NCBI GenBank assembly: GCA_963575745.1
Contig: CAUYUJ010018460.1
Location: forward strand, 444,942 to 508,941
DNA from: Prorocentrum cordatum
Lineage: Eukaryota; Sar; Dinophyceae; Prorocentrales; Prorocentraceae
Reading direction: 5' to 3'
DNA: 64,000 nt
Each line of letters opens with the position of its first letter. The stretch's first letter is position 1. Under the pieces are notes generated by a model. That model searched no databases, was not told the origin of the DNA, and was given only the letters and a program-made list of their open reading frames with translations. Positions 61,920 through 64,000 of this stretch are shown piece after piece. The translations under genes and the position numbers were made by a program.

Positions 61920-62460
61920 TCGTCCTCCCTTCAGCCCCGTCCTACCTATGGTAGTGGTGGTGGACAGCTGGCCCATCACTGCTGGTGGGCCGAGACGTGT
62001 TGTGTCGGTTCCGTCTGGCCTGCCTGCGGCCCGTGTGGCGAGGAGGCGCTGCGGCGTGGGCCGTGAACTGGCAGCTCCCGTGCCGGCACGGGGCCGCCGC
62101 TGGTGCCCCCCCGAGCAGGCGAGGCGCCGCGCTACTCGCGCGAGAGCACCCGCCCAGTCCCTCCCTGGCTCGGCCCTCACCGGTGATCGGCCTTTCGTGT
62201 GCAGCGCCGCCGCCGCCGCCGCCTCCTGCAGATTCCTCCTGCCTGCTTCTCCTGCCTGCTCCTCCTGCCTGCTCCTCCTCCTCCTCGAGAGAGAGCACTC
62301 CTCGGGCCAAGCGGCCGCGGGCCGACGACGTGGCCAGCGGGCTGCCGTGCTGTCCTGAGGCCGCTGGCCCCCCGCCGCCTCGGCCGCGGCCCCGCGGCCT
62401 CGGAGCCGCAACCGAGTCGCGCGTGCCTCGACGCGCGCGTCCCCGGAACGCCCTCAACCT
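61920..62460. other. Unassigned GC-rich DNA
   Basis: A short CTC run lies at 62257-62290. No gene recognised. Confidence 0.4.
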
Positions 62461-62464
62461 CAAC

Positions 62465-62665
62465 CTCCTTCTCCTCCTCCTCCTCCTCCTCCTCCCCTCC
62501 TCCTCCCTCTCCTCCCTCCGCTCCTCCTCTCTCTTCTTCTCCCTCCTTCCTCACCTCAACTCCTCCTCCTCCTGGTCCTACTCCTACTCCTACTCCTCCT
62601 CCTACTCCTCCTCCTACTCCTCCTCCCCCTTCTCCTCCTCCGCCCCCTCCTCATCCTCCTCCTCC
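62465..62665 (+). repeat. (TCC)n tract, 5' side of LINE4
   Basis: About 200 bp of TCC/CTA-type repeats running directly into the LINE4 coding sequence. Confidence 0.92.
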
Positions 62666-64000
62666 ATGTTCGAGACCATGCTGGACATGGCCGTCTCGCG
62701 GGGCGCGGAGGGGAAGACGGTCACGCTGGCCTCCTCCACCGCGCTGGGCCAGCACATCAACAAGAGTACCAGGCACCTCGGCGTGCGAGTGGTCAAGCAC
62801 GAGAAGCACCTGGGAGTGACAGCAACAGCATGCAGGCGGAGGAGAGTGGCCGCCATCAACAAGCGGGCGCTCAAGTTTGCAGCGAGAAAGGCACGGGTGG
62901 CAGCCGTGCGCAAAGCAGGAGGAGCGGCACACAAGCTGATTCGACAAGCTAAAGTGCCAGCCCTCCTCTACGGATCCTCCGTCGTCGGCATGGCAGACTC
63001 CAAGCTCACCGAGCTCAGGAAGAACGTGGCGGCGGCGATGGAGGGCAACAACAAGGGAAGGTCCACGCCGCTCACGCTGCTCAGCGACAGGGCCGACCCA
63101 GGCACCCTCGCCAACAGTGGCCCCATCATCGCCTGGGCTACGGCGTGGCAGGAAGCGCTCGAGGACGACCAGCTGGCCGCGCGGCTCCAGAGCGCGTGGC
63201 GCACCTGGGTGATGAAGATCTACAAGTGCAAGGCCCCTTGGCTCACAGTGCGGGGGCCAGCGGGGGCGTCCGTGGCGACGGTCAGGCGCCTCGGCTGGAT
63301 GACGCAGGCCTCGCACACAGCCACCATTGACGGGAACGTGCTCAACCTCCGCTACACCATGCTGCAGGAGATCCAGCACCACGTCGCGCGCACCACGGAG
63401 AAGCAGCTGCAGGATGAGTGGTTGGGCCAGCACGGCCGCCAGTACGGCATCACCTCCATCTTCCTGGCACCGGTGCAAGCACTACTACGACGACCCCTCC
63501 AGGGCCGCTGGACGCAGGCCCACCGCACCCGAGTGAGGGGCCTGTTCTGCGGAGGGACGTGGCCGCAGGCGCGGCTACACGCATCAGGAGTGGCTACCGA
63601 CAGCACATGCAGAGCGTGCGGGCTGGCACCAGGCACCGACAGGCACCGCACCTTCGTGTGCCCAGTGCGCCAGCCACATCGCGACGTCGTCGGAGGCCTC
63701 CACATTCAGCAGCGAGGAGCCAACCCCTGGCCAGGCCCAGGAGCCGATGCTCTCTGGGGGCGCGGCATCACGGCCGACCCCGCCGACGAGCTCGGGCTAT
63801 GGGAGCTAGCGTCGTGCGACGACTGGCTCACCGAGGGCAACTGGGACAGCCTCGCGACAGGGGACATCTACGTGGACGGCTCGTTGCAGTTCGGCGACTA
63901 CGCACCACTGCGACGAGGAGGATGGAGCGTCACCAAGCTCAAAGACAACGACGAGTACGACATGGACTACGTGTGCTACGGGCCCCTCCCTGGCGCACAG
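62666..64000 (+). CDS. LINE4, reverse transcriptase thumb to RNase H, open at window end
   Basis: A frame beginning at the ATG at 62666 runs 445 codons to the last base with no stop. The first part (ETMLDMAVSRGAEGKTVTLA, STRHLGVRVVKHEKHLGVTA) resembles the region after the RT catalytic box in LINEs, where LGV-type motif E lies; the palm itself is missing. A Cys/His motif CRACGLAPGTDRHRTFVCPV (Cys315, Cys318, His, Cys332) matches those in LINE2 and LINE3. RNase H opens with GDIYVDGSLQFGDY (Asp404) and RRGGWSVTKL. The element is on the plus strand, opposite to LINE1-3. Poly-Ser codons upstream are translated TCC repeat, so the ATG is probably internal to the original protein. It is 5'-truncated; whether the 3' end is intact lies beyond the window. 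Confidence 0.85.
   Translation, partial: MFETMLDMAVSRGAEGKTVTLASSTALGQHINKSTRHLGVRVVKHEKHLGVTATACRRRRVAAINKRALKFAARKARVAAVRKAGGAAHKLIRQAKVPALLYGSSVVGMADSKLTELRKNVAAAMEGNNKGRSTPLTLLSDRADPGTLANSGPIIAWATAWQEALEDDQLAARLQSAWRTWVMKIYKCKAPWLTVRGPAGASVATVRRLGWMTQASHTATIDGNVLNLRYTMLQEIQHHVARTTEKQLQDEWLGQHGRQYGITSIFLAPVQALLRRPLQGRWTQAHRTRVRGLFCGGTWPQARLHASGVATDSTCRACGLAPGTDRHRTFVCPVRQPHRDVVGGLHIQQRGANPWPGPGADALWGRGITADPADELGLWELASCDDWLTEGNWDSLATGDIYVDGSLQFGDYAPLRRGGWSVTKLKDNDEYDMDYVCYGPLPGAQ

Overview
The window looks like nuclear DNA from a dinoflagellate. The decisive clue is at 9829-9865: a 22-nt copy of the dinoflagellate spliced leader (DinoSL, two mismatches) followed directly by a perfect 15-nt copy of its last 15 bases. 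That is the known signature of a trans-spliced mRNA copied back into the genome more than once. High GC, very dense simple repeats, and LINEs with a dinoflagellate-like layout agree. The species cannot be fixed from the sequence. I found no rRNA, tRNA, CRISPR array, bacterial operon or convincing intact host gene.

Layout. 1-9.3 kb: unassigned GC-rich DNA, small inverted-repeat transposons (MITEs) and tandem repeats. 9.3-12.5 kb: a (TCC)n tract, the double spliced-leader relic, a decayed retrocopy and a 221-bp tandem array. 12.5-32 kb: MITEs, minisatellites, a small 5'-truncated retrocopy (14.94-15.54 kb) and an unusual inverted-array structure (28.8-30.2 kb). 32.1-37.9 kb: LINE1 (minus strand; endonuclease, reverse transcriptase, C2H2 fingers). 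41.7-48.5 kb: LINE2 (minus strand; ORF1, endonuclease, reverse transcriptase, RNase H, C-terminal Cys module), nearly full length but broken by two stops and one frameshift. 49-57 kb: MITEs and satellites. 57.25-58.83 kb: 5'-truncated LINE3 (minus; RNase H end). 62.67-64 kb: 5'-truncated LINE4 (plus), running off the window.

How the parts fit. All four LINEs, the spliced-leader retrocopy and the 14.9-kb retrocopy have a (TCC)n tract in the same sense orientation at their 5' edge. Every one whose 3' side lies in the window also meets (TCC)n there; for the spliced-leader copy the 3' limit is uncertain. None shows a poly(A) tail at its 3' junction. Both longer LINEs have a spliced-leader-like remnant exactly where their 5' end meets the tract. 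The model I infer is that spliced-leader-capped LINE RNAs, and host mRNAs carried by the same machinery, insert into (TCC)n/(GGA)n microsatellites in a fixed orientation. This is inference and needs genome-wide counts, because AGG/CCT tracts are common here (about 30 in 64 kb).

At least seven MITE families are present, several nested in one another. The best supported is MITE-A (eight copies and one degenerate), with 9-bp target duplications and two related unoccupied sites in this same window.
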